Source: Nocardia bhagyanarayanae (GTDB lineage Bacteria; Actinomycetota; Actinomycetes; Mycobacteriales; Mycobacteriaceae). Taken from it: DNA of 64,000 nt. The stretch is from the NCBI RefSeq assembly GCF_006716565.1, contig NZ_VFPG01000001.1, forward strand, positions 744,001 through 808,000, in the 5' to 3' direction. The position numbers and the translations under genes were made by a program. The notes beneath the pieces are model-generated. The model saw only the letters and a list, made by a program, of their open reading frames with translations, made no database searches and had not been told where the DNA came from. Positions 1 through 7,998 of this stretch are shown here, piece after piece (position 1 is the first letter of the stretch; every line of letters starts with the position of its first letter).

Positions 1-785
1 CCCTGCCGTTCCTCGGCCGAGCCACTCCCCACCCGAGCGGCACCCACGCCTCCATCCCGTCCGGAGCCGGACCGAGCAGCATCCGCGCCCTGCTCCCGCA
101 CCGAACGCGACCGCCCGGCAGCAGCACTTTCCCGCCCCAGCGCACGCAACGTCGGCATCCCGGCGAACAAGTCCAGCAACTGATCCGACAGCCGAGTCGT
201 CGCCTCCAGCGTCGCCGCCGCCCGCCCCTGCGTCAGCAACCCGATCAGCACCATGAAGATCGGAATGAGCGGCAACGTGACCACCGCGATCCCGCCGGAC
301 ACCAGATCGTGCATCGCGATGACCGCCAAAACGATCGGCGGCACCAGCACGGCGAGCAAAAGTGCGGGCAGATACCCGCTGAGATAACCCCGCAATCCCG
401 AGAGACCGGTCCCGACCACCACCGCGAGTTCGGTTCTCCGGCTCTCCAATTCGCGCGGCGACAGCCGTGCACCGGCCGCGAGCACGGCCGACTCGAGCTC
501 CGCGACCACACCGGCCCCGGCTCGGTGCGCCACCCTGGCCTGCACCCAGCTCGCCGCCACTCGCGCACCGACGGACACGGTCAGCACCGCGAGTTCGGTT
601 GTCCACGAGCCGAACCCGCGCGCACCGGGATCGGTGATGACCCCGGCCAGCACCCGAGCCAACGTCACGGCGGTGACCACTATCGACGCCGTGATCACCA
701 CGGACAGCGCGACGCTCAGCACCAGATACCGGCGCGCCGAGCGGGCATACCGCCACAGGCGCGGGTCGACGGGCGGACGTGCCAT
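1..785 (-). CDS. cydD: Thiol reductant ABC exporter subunit CydD, N-terminal part (cut by window edge)
   Basis: The 261 visible codons (ATG at 785) encode the membrane half of a CydD-type ABC exporter, which in the CydDC family exports glutathione/cysteine and is needed to assemble cytochrome bd. Hydrophobic segments lie near residues 20-45, 60-80 and 140-185, followed by the family's conserved stretch containing FAGMPTLRALGRE around residues 210-225. The ATPase domain lies beyond the left edge. It starts 6 bases after the cydB stop with an AAGGA-like site, so it is the third gene of a cydA-cydB-cydD operon. From about residue 228 to the edge the protein is rich in Ser, Gly, Ala and Arg, where CydD normally continues into its next transmembrane helix; this looks like an inserted low-complexity loop. 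CydD is preferred to CydC because of position and sequence. Confidence 0.85.
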   Translation of the reverse strand, partial: MARPPVDPRLWRYARSARRYLVLSVALSVVITASIVVTAVTLARVLAGVITDPGARGFGSWTTELAVLTVSVGARVAASWVQARVAHRAGAGVVAELESAVLAAGARLSPRELESRRTELAVVVGTGLSGLRGYLSGYLPALLLAVLVPPIVLAVIAMHDLVSGGIAVVTLPLIPIFMVLIGLLTQGRAAATLEATTRLSDQLLDLFAGMPTLRALGRESAAAGRSRSVREQGADAARSGSGRDGGVGAARVGSGSAEERQ

Positions 786-791
786 GGCCGA

Positions 792-1823
792 TCAGTCCTT
801 GCCCGGCCTCGGCGGCAGTCCGATGTGCGCCGGAATGTGGTCCACGGTCAGGCGTTTGCGGAAGACCCAGTAGGTCCAGCCCTGGTAGCCAAGCACCACC
901 GGCGTGACGATCACCGCCGCCCAGCTCATCACCTTCAGCGTGTACGGCGTGGACGACGCGTTGTCGATGGTGAGGTGGAAGGCGTCACCGATGGTGGAGG
1001 GCAACACGTTCGGGAACAACGAGCCGAACAGCAGCACCGTCGCGGCCGCGATGGCGAAGGTGGTTCCGGTGAACGCCCACCCGTCGCGTTCGGCGAATAT
1101 CGCTACCGCCGCGACCCCCAGCCCGAAAGCCGCGACTCCCAGGGCAATCCAGGTCCACCCGGCCCCGTAGGCCAACTGCGTCCAGACGCCGAAGCCGCCG
1201 ACGACGAGCGCGGTCGGGGCGAGCAGCAGCCGCGCGATGCGCATCGAGTCGGCCCGCACCTCGCCGCCGGTCTTGAGGTTGACGAAGATCGCGCCGTGCA
1301 GCAGGAACAGCAGGCCGGTGGTCAGCGCGCCGAGCAGCGCGTACGGGCTGAACAGGTCCGCCACGGTGCCGACGATCTGCTTCTTCTCGTTCAGGGGCAC
1401 ACCGCGCACGATGTTGGCGAAGACCCAGCCCCACGCGAACGCCGGTAGCCAGGAACCGATGCCGATACCGATGTCGCAGCGGGCCCGCCAGACCGGGTCG
1501 TCGATCTTGGCGCGGTATTCGATGGCGCAGATGCGCAGGATCAGCGCGATCAGGATCAGCAGCAGCACGAAGTAGAACCCGGAGAACAGGCTCGCGTACC
1601 ACTCGGGGAACGCCGCGAACATCGCGCCCGCCGCGGTGATCAGCCACACCTCGTTGCCGTCCCACACCGGGCCGATGGTGTTGAGCACCACGCGCCGCCG
1701 GGTGTCGCTGCCCTTGCCGAGGATCGGCATCAGCATGCCGACGCCGAAGTCGAAACCCTCCAGCACGAAGTAGCCGGTGAACAGGACGCCGATCAGGACG
1801 AACCAGAACTCTTGCAGACTCAT
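792..1823 (-). CDS. cydB: Cytochrome bd ubiquinol oxidase subunit II
   Basis: Subunit II of the cytochrome bd terminal oxidase, an integral membrane complex that reduces oxygen to water with quinol electrons and works at low oxygen. The 343-residue protein has the family N-terminus (LEGFDFGVGML near residue 20), the conserved GPVWDGNEVW motif near residue 50, about eight hydrophobic segments and a C-terminal YQGWTYWVFRKR stretch. Length is normal. The ATG at 1823 lies 11 bases after the cydA stop, so the two subunits are probably translated from one message; cydD follows after 6 bases. Confidence 0.97.
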   Translation of the reverse strand: MSLQEFWFVLIGVLFTGYFVLEGFDFGVGMLMPILGKGSDTRRRVVLNTIGPVWDGNEVWLITAAGAMFAAFPEWYASLFSGFYFVLLLILIALILRICAIEYRAKIDDPVWRARCDIGIGIGSWLPAFAWGWVFANIVRGVPLNEKKQIVGTVADLFSPYALLGALTTGLLFLLHGAIFVNLKTGGEVRADSMRIARLLLAPTALVVGGFGVWTQLAYGAGWTWIALGVAAFGLGVAAVAIFAERDGWAFTGTTFAIAAATVLLFGSLFPNVLPSTIGDAFHLTIDNASSTPYTLKVMSWAAVIVTPVVLGYQGWTYWVFRKRLTVDHIPAHIGLPPRPGKD

Positions 1824-1834
1824 CGTCGGGCTCC

Positions 1835-3328
1835 TCAGTACGCGAACGAAAGCTGTTCGACGGCAGGTTCTTCGGCGCGCTTGCGCTCACCATCGCCCGA
1901 GTCGTCCGGGCCGTCCGGTTCGTGCGTGTGCGGTTGTTCCGGACCGGCGATCACGTACCGCCGCATCAGGTAGAACCACACCACCGCGAGCGCGCCGTAG
2001 AGCAGGGTGAACACCACCAGCGAGGTGATCACGGTGCCCGCCGAGTGGTCCGAGACACCCTGCTGCACGGTCATCCGCAGGGCGGGGTCACCGGTCGGGT
2101 TCGGCACCACTACCCAAGGCTGGCGGCCCATTTCGGTGAACACCCAGCCCGCGCTGTTCGCGAGGAACGGCGTCGGGATGGCCAGCAGGCTCAGCCACGA
2201 GTACCAGCGCTGGTCCGGCACCCGGCCGCGTCTGGTGAGCCACAGTCCGGCGAGCACCAGCAACATCGAGCCCGCGGCGAGGCCGATCATCGCGCGGAAC
2301 GACCAGTAGGTGACGAACAGGTTGGGCCGGTAGTCGCCAGGACCGAACTTCTCGATGTAGGCCTTCTGCAGATCCTGCACACCGTCGAGGGTGACGTCGC
2401 TGAACTCGCCCTTGGCCAGGTACGGCAGCACGTACGGCACCTCGATGACGTGGGTGACGCTGTCGCAGTTGTTGTGCGTACCGACGGTGAGCACCGAGAA
2501 GTGCGGATCGGTCGCGGTGTGGCACAACGATTCCGCCGAGGCCATCTTCATCGGCTGCTGCTCGAACATCAGCTTGCCCTGGATGTCGCCGCTGAGCACC
2601 AGCGCGAGACCCGAGACCACGATCACCCACATGCCGGCGCGCCCGCCCGAGCGCCACATGGTGCGCGCCTCGGCCGCCTTCGCCGGGTCGCCGCTGCGCG
2701 CGTTGCGCACCATCCACCAGCCCGCGATGCCCGCGACGAAGGTGCCCGCGGTGAGGAACGAGCCCGCGACCACGTGTGGGAAGGCAGCCAGCGTCGTGTT
2801 GTTGGTGAGGACCTCCCAAATGCTGGTCAGCTCCGCGCGCCCGCGTTCCGGGTTGTATCGCGCGCCGACCGGGTGCTGCATGAACGAGTTGGCGGCGACG
2901 ATGAAATACGCCGAGGCGTTCACGCCGATCGCGACCATCCAGATCGCGCCGAGGTGCAACAGTTTCGGCAGCCGCGTCCAGCCGAAGATCCACAGACCGA
3001 TGAAGGTCGATTCGAGGAAGAACGCGACCAGCGCCTCGAGCGCGAGCGGCGCGCCGAACACGTCGCCGACGAAGCGCGAGTATTCGCTCCAGTTCATGCC
3101 GAACTGGAATTCCTGCACGATGCCGGTGGCGACGCCGAGCGCGAAGTTGATCAGGAACAGTTTGCCGAAGAACTTCGTCAGCCGGTACCAGTGATCCTTG
3201 CCGGTGATCACCCACGCGGTCTGCATGCCCGCGACGAGCGGGGCGAGCCCGATCGTCAGCGGGACGAACACGAAGTGGTAGACGGTCGTGATACCGAACT
3301 GCCAACGCGAGATGTCCAGCACACTCAT
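1835..3328 (-). CDS. cydA: Cytochrome bd ubiquinol oxidase subunit I
   Basis: Subunit I of cytochrome bd oxidase, carrying the three haems and the quinol site. The protein begins MSVLDISRWQFGITT, with SRWQFG typical of CydA, followed by many transmembrane segments and the long periplasmic Q loop (about residues 245-330). ATG at 3328 is chosen because GGAGGG lies 5 bases upstream; a GTG at 3343 in the same frame would place the site inside the gene. A 16-base perfect palindrome sits 19 bases upstream of the start and may be an operator. The C-terminus is charged (residues 465-497). It heads the cydA-cydB-cydD operon. Confidence 0.97.
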   Translation of the reverse strand: MSVLDISRWQFGITTVYHFVFVPLTIGLAPLVAGMQTAWVITGKDHWYRLTKFFGKLFLINFALGVATGIVQEFQFGMNWSEYSRFVGDVFGAPLALEALVAFFLESTFIGLWIFGWTRLPKLLHLGAIWMVAIGVNASAYFIVAANSFMQHPVGARYNPERGRAELTSIWEVLTNNTTLAAFPHVVAGSFLTAGTFVAGIAGWWMVRNARSGDPAKAAEARTMWRSGGRAGMWVIVVSGLALVLSGDIQGKLMFEQQPMKMASAESLCHTATDPHFSVLTVGTHNNCDSVTHVIEVPYVLPYLAKGEFSDVTLDGVQDLQKAYIEKFGPGDYRPNLFVTYWSFRAMIGLAAGSMLLVLAGLWLTRRGRVPDQRWYSWLSLLAIPTPFLANSAGWVFTEMGRQPWVVVPNPTGDPALRMTVQQGVSDHSAGTVITSLVVFTLLYGALAVVWFYLMRRYVIAGPEQPHTHEPDGPDDSGDGERKRAEEPAVEQLSFAY

Positions 3329-3346
3329 CCGACCCTCCAGCACCGT

Positions 3347-3362
3347 CTACGACATGTCGTAG
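3347..3362. promoter_or_regulatory. 16-bp perfect palindrome upstream of cydA, candidate operator
   Basis: CTACGACATGTCGTAG reads the same on both strands and lies 19-34 bases before the cydA ATG, where a repressor would block transcription of the cyd operon. It does not look like the actinobacterial Rex site (TGTGAA-type half sites). The half-site is loosely like operators of BlaI/MecI-type repressors, but that assignment is a guess. No obvious regulator gene for it is seen beside cydA. Confidence 0.5.
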
Positions 3363-3429
3363 TAAATGCTACGTGCCGGGGTCCGGCAATCAACGTGCGT
3401 TAGGACACCACGCCTCGGTAAGCGAAGGT

Positions 3430-3452
3430 CGTCCGCCCCGAAGAGGCGGACG
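3430..3452 (-). terminator. Hairpin after pabC
   Basis: An 8-bp perfect stem (CGTCCGCC with GGCGGACG) and a 7-base loop lie 5 bases past the pabC stop. There is no clear T-tract, as is usual in high-GC actinomycetes. Confidence 0.55.
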
Positions 3453-3457
3453 TCACC

Positions 3458-4378
3458 TCACCAATCCCCGATGGCTCCCGCCCGATCGATACCGCGATCG
3501 ACCAGGTCGATGATCTCTTGCGCGTTGTCCGGCGCGGACATACGCAAACCGTCCAGCGAATTCACCCGCGCGGCAAGGCTGATGCTGGAAAGCATCCAGA
3601 TGCTGTCACAGGTCAGCAAATCCGCCGTGAAGAGCAATTCGTAGCTGCACGTCCAGCCCGCCTTCTCCGCCTCCGCGAACAGCGCGCGCTGGGTGACGCC
3701 CGGCAGCACACCGTTTTTCGCGGGCGGCGTGATGAGCTTCTTGTCGCGCGCGATCACCACCGTGGAGCGCGGACCCTCCAGCACCCGGTTCTCGGTGCTG
3801 GTGAAGATCACGTCGTCGGCGCCCATCCGGTGCGCGAACCGCAGCGCGGCCATATTCGTCGCGTAGGACAGCGTTTTCGCGCCGAGCAGCTGCCACGGCG
3901 CGGCCTGGGCCAAGTCGATGGAGATGCCGCGCGGAAGCGTCACCACCGAGACGCCCTCGGTGCGCGCCTTCGCCACCCGCTCGGGCACCGGCATCACGAG
4001 CACATAGGCGGTCGGCACCGGAACCGCCGCGGCGAGATCGCCCGACTTGACGCTGGAGCGGGCGCCGGACAGCTCGCTGTCGCGACCGCGGGTCAGCACC
4101 AGCCGCATGATCCCCTCGTCCTCGGTGCCCCACTCCTTGGCGGCGGTCTCGACGGCCTCGCGCCAGCGGCTCAGTTCGGGTTCCGGTAGCTCCAGCGCCT
4201 GCGCCGAACGGCGTAGCCTGCCGAGGTGGAATTCGAGCGCACACGCGCTTCCACCGCGCACCAGCACCGTTTCGAAGACGCCGTCGCCGCGCAGCACCCC
4301 GATGTCGTCGGCGAACAGCAAGGGCGCGTCCGCGTCCTGGACAACGCCGTCGAGTGTGACAAGAACCCGATCTACCAT
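3458..4378 (-). CDS. pabC: Aminodeoxychorismate lyase / class IV aminotransferase
   Basis: A 306-residue fold-type IV PLP enzyme. Aminodeoxychorismate lyase releases pyruvate from 4-amino-4-deoxychorismate to give p-aminobenzoate for folate. The family signature is visible: LLGAKTLSYATNM near residue 170 carries the PLP lysine, and NRVLEGPRSTVV and GVLPGVTQR follow as in BCAT/D-alanine-transaminase relatives. The neighbouring folate-binding ygfZ and the position beside DUF3073/purM match the M. tuberculosis Rv0812 region, which supports pabC over ilvE. ATG at 4378 has a TACGCT hexamer ending 6 bases upstream and no Shine-Dalgarno, so a leaderless message is likely. A branched-chain aminotransferase activity cannot be excluded. 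Confidence 0.85.
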   Translation of the reverse strand: MVDRVLVTLDGVVQDADAPLLFADDIGVLRGDGVFETVLVRGGSACALEFHLGRLRRSAQALELPEPELSRWREAVETAAKEWGTEDEGIMRLVLTRGRDSELSGARSSVKSGDLAAAVPVPTAYVLVMPVPERVAKARTEGVSVVTLPRGISIDLAQAAPWQLLGAKTLSYATNMAALRFAHRMGADDVIFTSTENRVLEGPRSTVVIARDKKLITPPAKNGVLPGVTQRALFAEAEKAGWTCSYELLFTADLLTCDSIWMLSSISLAARVNSLDGLRMSAPDNAQEIIDLVDRGIDRAGAIGDW

Positions 4379-4384
4379 GCGTCG

Positions 4385-4507
4385 AGCGTAGGCGGTATGG
4401 CCTGCCCTTGCCTATGTTTGCCACGCCGCGAAACCCGCGGGCGCGCGCGTCGCGGACCGACCGGCTTCGGCCGTGCGCGGACCGCCGTCCGGCGGTGCCA
4501 CTACAGT
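4385..4507. promoter_or_regulatory. Divergent leaderless-type promoters for pabC and ygfZ
   Basis: On the minus strand TACGCT (4385-4390) ends 6 bases before the pabC ATG; on the plus strand TACAGT (4502-4507) ends 7 bases before the ygfZ GTG. Both fit the actinobacterial TANNNT -10 element placed so that transcription would begin at the start codon. Confidence 0.5.
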
Positions 4508-4514
4508 GGAAGAC

Positions 4515-5630
4515 GTGTCCGTGGTCGATGCACCCAGCCCTGTCCTATCCGTTCCGGGCGCCGTCGCGGGTCCGCCCGGTACCCCGGACGCCACCGTCGC
4601 GTGGCACTACGGCAATCCCTTCGGCGAACAACGGGCCGCGGCCGAACGCGTCGCGGTAATCGATCGCTCGCACCGCTTCGTCCTGTCCATCACCGGCGCC
4701 GAGCGCCTGACCTGGCTGCACACCATCTCCAGCCAGCACGTGGCGAACCTGGCCGACGGGCGTTCCGCGGAGAACCTGGATCTCGACCTGAACGGTCGCG
4801 TGCAGCACCACTTCGTGCTCACCGATCTCGACGGCACGGTCTGGATCGACACCGAAGCCGATCACGGCCCCGCCCTGCTCGATTTCCTGCGAAAGATGGT
4901 GTTCTGGGCCGACGCTCAGCCGCGCGAGGCCACCGATCACGCGGTGCTGAGCCTGCTCGGTCCGCGCGTTGGCGAACTGACAACCGCCCTCGGCGTGGCC
5001 GAACTGCCCGACACCTACGCGGCCGTCCCGCTGCCCGGCGGCGGTTTCCTGCGCCGCATGCCGTGGCCCACCGCCGACTCCTTCGATCTGGTGATCCCCC
5101 GCGAGCGGCTGACCGAATGGTGGGGCAAGCTCACCGAGGCGGGCGCCGAACCCGCGGGCATGTGGGCCTTCGAGGCGCTGCGGGTGACCGCACTGCGTCC
5201 GCGCATCGGCCTCGACACCGACGAACGCACCATCCCGCACGAGGCGCGCTGGATCGGCGGCCCCGACGAACACGGCGCCGTGCACCTGGACAAGGGCTGC
5301 TACCGCGGCCAGGAAACCGTGGCCCGGGTGCACAACCTGGGCAAACCGCCGCGCCACCTGGTTCTGCTGCACCTGGACGGCTCCGCCGACGAGCGGCCGA
5401 CGCCCGGCACCGACGTCACCGCGGGCGGCCGCGCCGTCGGCAGGCTCGGCACCGTCGTCGACCACTACGAGCTCGGACCGATCGCGCTGGCCTTGATCAA
5501 GCGCGCGATCCCGGCCGGCACCGAGCTGGTCGCGGGTCCGTCCGCCGCCTCCATCGATCCCGATTCGGTCCCCGCCGACGACGCGCCGCAGGCCGGCCGT
5601 CTCGCCGTCGACCGGCTGCGCGGACGGTGA
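4515..5630 (+). CDS. ygfZ: Folate-binding protein YgfZ (GcvT-like)
   Basis: A 371-residue YgfZ/GcvT-family protein, a tetrahydrofolate-binding factor that helps make or repair iron-sulfur clusters. The diagnostic motif, seen here as KGCYRGQETVAR, lies near residue 257; its cysteine is the conserved one. The N-terminal GcvT fold (residues 40-230) is followed by a C-terminal beta-barrel domain. GTG at 4515 is preferred to an upstream GTG at 4473 because a TACAGT hexamer ends 7 bases before it and GGAAG lies just upstream; this remains a choice. It is divergent from pabC and is followed by the MOSC gene after 66 bases. Confidence 0.9.
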   Translation: MSVVDAPSPVLSVPGAVAGPPGTPDATVAWHYGNPFGEQRAAAERVAVIDRSHRFVLSITGAERLTWLHTISSQHVANLADGRSAENLDLDLNGRVQHHFVLTDLDGTVWIDTEADHGPALLDFLRKMVFWADAQPREATDHAVLSLLGPRVGELTTALGVAELPDTYAAVPLPGGGFLRRMPWPTADSFDLVIPRERLTEWWGKLTEAGAEPAGMWAFEALRVTALRPRIGLDTDERTIPHEARWIGGPDEHGAVHLDKGCYRGQETVARVHNLGKPPRHLVLLHLDGSADERPTPGTDVTAGGRAVGRLGTVVDHYELGPIALALIKRAIPAGTELVAGPSAASIDPDSVPADDAPQAGRLAVDRLRGR

Positions 5631-5696
5631 TCCGCCCGAACTCGCTCGACGCCGAGCCTCGCGATCCCCACCCACTCGACGAAGGGAGCGGCGCCG

Positions 5697-6395
5697 ATGC
5701 GCAGCGATGACACCGCCCGCGTGCTCGCGGTGTGCGTGGTGCACGCCGATCTGGAGGTGCCGACCAGAGTCGGCCGCACCGCCATCGACAAGCGGCCCGT
5801 CGCGGGTCGCGTCGGCGTGCGCGCCCTCGGCCTGGACGGCGATCACGTCTGCGACACCAAGCATCACGGCGGCGTGCACCAGGCGGTCTACGCCTACGCC
5901 GAGCACGACGCGCGGCGCTGGGGCGACGAACTCGGCAGGGAGCTGCCCGCGGGCTGGTTCGGCGAGAACCTGCGCATCAGCGGCCTGGCCGTGAGCGACG
6001 CGGTGATCGGCGCCCGCTGGGCGATCGGCGACACGCTGCTCGAGGTGAGCGCGCCGCGCGTCCCGTGTGCCACCTTCCAGCACTGGTCCGGCGAGGCGCA
6101 GTGGGTCAAGCGCTTCACCCTGCGCAGCGACACCGGCGCCTACCTGCGCGTTCTCACCGAGGGCACGATCGGCGCCGGTGATCCGGTCGAGGTGGTGCAC
6201 GTCCCGGAGCACGGCATCACCGTGCGCGACGTGTTCACCGGCAACGACATGGAGCGGCTCGCCACCCTGCTCGAACACGAGTCCACCGTCTCCGACGACA
6301 TCCGGATGCAGATCGACCGGCACGCCCGCCGGTCCGCGAACGCCGCCCGCGCCGCCGAACGGCGCGGCGAACTGTCGGCGGAGAGCGTCCGATGA
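5697..6395 (+). CDS. MOSC domain protein (YiiM-like)
   Basis: A 232-residue MOSC-domain protein, related to the C-terminal domain of molybdenum cofactor sulfurases and to YiiM. Family features seen are KHHGGVHQAVYAY near residue 60, PAGWFGENLRI near residue 85 and the conserved cysteine in PRVPCATFQ near residue 123, which in the family carries sulfur or binds metal. The C-terminal tail is rich in Arg and Ala. ATG at 5697 has GAAGGGAG upstream. Its stop overlaps the next start (ATGA), so translation is coupled with the asparaginase-like gene. The true substrate is unknown; roles in detoxifying N-hydroxylated compounds are known for relatives. Confidence 0.88.
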   Translation: MRSDDTARVLAVCVVHADLEVPTRVGRTAIDKRPVAGRVGVRALGLDGDHVCDTKHHGGVHQAVYAYAEHDARRWGDELGRELPAGWFGENLRISGLAVSDAVIGARWAIGDTLLEVSAPRVPCATFQHWSGEAQWVKRFTLRSDTGAYLRVLTEGTIGAGDPVEVVHVPEHGITVRDVFTGNDMERLATLLEHESTVSDDIRMQIDRHARRSANAARAAERRGELSAESVR

Positions 6396-7342
6396 GTGTC
6401 GAACTCGTCGAGGTCGTCCGCTCCGGATTCCGCGAATGCGTGCACCGCGGATCCCTGGTGATCCTCGACGCCCACGGCGAGCCGACGCACCAGCTCGGCG
6501 AGGTGCACGTGCCGATCTTCCCGCGCTCGACCAACAAGCCGATGCAGGCGATCACCTTGCTGCGCAATGGTTTCGAGCCGGTCGACGAGGCCGAGCTGGC
6601 CATCGCCACCGCGTCGCACTTCGGTGAGCCCGACCACGTCGCGCTGGTCCAGCGACTGCTCGACCGGTTCGGCTTCCCCGAGAAGGCGCTGGAGTGCCCG
6701 CCCGACCTGCCGTTCGAGGAGCGCGCCCGGGCCGCCGCGCTGACCGGCGACGAACCGCGCCGGATCTACATGAACTGCTCCGGCAAGCACGCCGCGATGC
6801 TGGCGACCTGCTCGATCAACGGCTGGCCGACCGAGGGCTACCTCGACGAGACGCACCCCTTGCAGCGGGCGGTGATCGCGAACGTCACCGAGCTCACCGG
6901 CGAACCGGAGACCGATCTCGGCATCGACGGCTGCGGCCTGCCCATCATCCCGGTCTCGCTGATGAACCTGGCCCGCGCCTTCGCGACCATGGCCACCGCC
7001 GAGCCCGGCACCCCGCCGCGCCGGGTCGCCGACGCCATCCGCGCCCACCCGCGAGTGATTTCGGGCACGAACGCGCCCGATTTGCTGGCCATGGCGGCCA
7101 CCCCGGGACTGGTCTGCAAGATCGGGGCCGACGGAGTGCACGCGGGCGCGCTGCCCGACGGAAGGGCTTTCGCGTACAAGATCGACGACGGGCACGACCG
7201 CGCGCGGATGCCCCTGACGCTGGCGATTCTGCAACGGATGGGCGTCGACTGGACCGAGGCGCACACCGAATTGGCGGCCCAACCGGTGCTCGGCGGCGGA
7301 GCTCGAGTCGGGGTGATCCGGACAATTCCCGGCGTACTCTAA
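6392..7342 (+). CDS. L-asparaginase II family protein (AnsA-type, PF06089)
   Basis: A 316-residue member of the asparaginase II family first seen in Rhizobium, which hydrolyses L-asparagine to aspartate and ammonia and is unrelated to the E. coli enzymes. Visible family blocks are HRGSLVILD (residues 20-28), PRSTNKPMQAI (about 44-54), MNCSGKHAAMLATC (about 128-141) and DGCGLP (about 180). It has no signal peptide, so it should be cytoplasmic. The ATG overlaps the stop of the MOSC gene (ATGA), indicating coupled translation. Some members may act on other amides, so asparagine is the family expectation only. Confidence 0.85.
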   Translation: MSVELVEVVRSGFRECVHRGSLVILDAHGEPTHQLGEVHVPIFPRSTNKPMQAITLLRNGFEPVDEAELAIATASHFGEPDHVALVQRLLDRFGFPEKALECPPDLPFEERARAAALTGDEPRRIYMNCSGKHAAMLATCSINGWPTEGYLDETHPLQRAVIANVTELTGEPETDLGIDGCGLPIIPVSLMNLARAFATMATAEPGTPPRRVADAIRAHPRVISGTNAPDLLAMAATPGLVCKIGADGVHAGALPDGRAFAYKIDDGHDRARMPLTLAILQRMGVDWTEAHTELAAQPVLGGGARVGVIRTIPGVL

Positions 7343-7517
7343 GAGCCAGGACACACGGCGACAACCGGGCAAACGGGGTCCGTTCGGGAGTTCTTCCCCC
7401 ACTCCTGGAAGCGCGACCGCCGGACACACGCTAAAGTGTCTGTCAGGAAGAGTATTAATTCGAACGGGGCCGCCAACAAACCCCAGGCCGCCCCGCAGTG
7501 ACGCGAGGGGGTCAGCC

Positions 7518-7730
7518 ATGGGCCGTGGCCGGGCTAAGGCAAAGCAGACCAAGGTCGCACGCGAGCTGAAGTACAGCTCAGCGCCGACCGACTTCGCGAG
7601 CCTTCAGCGTGAGCTCTCGGGAAGCCCTACCAGCCAACGCAGTGGTGGTGTGCTGTCCGATGAGCACGACGCGGACGTGCCCTCGTCCCGATGGGACGAG
7701 GACGACGACTACGACGACTGGCGCCGCTGA
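7518..7730 (+). CDS. DUF3073 family small protein
   Basis: A 70-residue actinobacterial protein of unknown function. It begins MGRGRAKAKQTKVARELKY, the conserved basic start of the family, and ends in an acidic run (EDDDYDDW near residues 60-68). The basic head and acidic tail suggest binding to nucleic acid or a ribosome-associated role, but nothing is established. GAGGGGG lies 8 bases before the ATG. Its convergent position next to purM matches M. tuberculosis Rv0810c (from memory). Confidence 0.93.
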   Translation: MGRGRAKAKQTKVARELKYSSAPTDFASLQRELSGSPTSQRSGGVLSDEHDADVPSSRWDEDDDYDDWRR

Positions 7731-7746
7731 CTCGGATCAGGCGTGA

Positions 7747-7779
7747 CGAAGGGGGAGGCCGTCCGGGCCTCCCCCTTCG
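7747..7779 (+). terminator. Strong hairpin after the DUF3073 gene
   Basis: A 14-bp perfect stem (CGAAGGGGGAGGCC and its complement) with a 5-base loop starts 17 bases past the DUF3073 stop. Confidence 0.8.
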
Positions 7780-7831
7780 AACGTTGCTACCGAGACACGG
7801 TCATCGCCTTAGAGGCTTGCCATACAGCGAG

Positions 7832-7867
7832 ATCAGCGTCCCGCATCCATGGATGCGGGACGCTGAT
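7832..7867. repeat. 36-bp loop-less perfect palindrome
   Basis: An 18-base arm (starting ATCAGCGTCCCGCATCCA) is followed without any spacer by its exact reverse complement. It lies between two ordinary terminators, in the convergent gap between the DUF3073 gene and purM. It lacks a loop, unlike a normal terminator. Confidence 0.75.
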
Positions 7868-7957
7868 GTCGTGTGAGCGGGTTGTTCGCCGACCGCTGTA
7901 ACCAGGTGAGTCGCGCCGGGTTTCAGGGTTGTCCCTGTGCGCGCAGGCGCGAAACTT

Positions 7958-7989
7958 CGGCGGCCGATCTCCGAAGTGATCGGCCGCCG
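7958..7989 (-). terminator. Hairpin after purM
   Basis: A 12-bp perfect stem (CGGCGGCCGATC with GATCGGCCGCCG) and an 8-base loop lie 9 bases past the purM stop. Confidence 0.7.
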
Positions 7990-7998
7990 ACGAAGTGA

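Noticed and set aside
3344..3430. Rex site upstream of cydA
   Set aside because: No TGTGAA...TTCACA-like sequence; the palindrome present is of another type.
7832..7867. Insertion-sequence end or attachment site
   Set aside because: No transposase or matching second copy is seen in the window.
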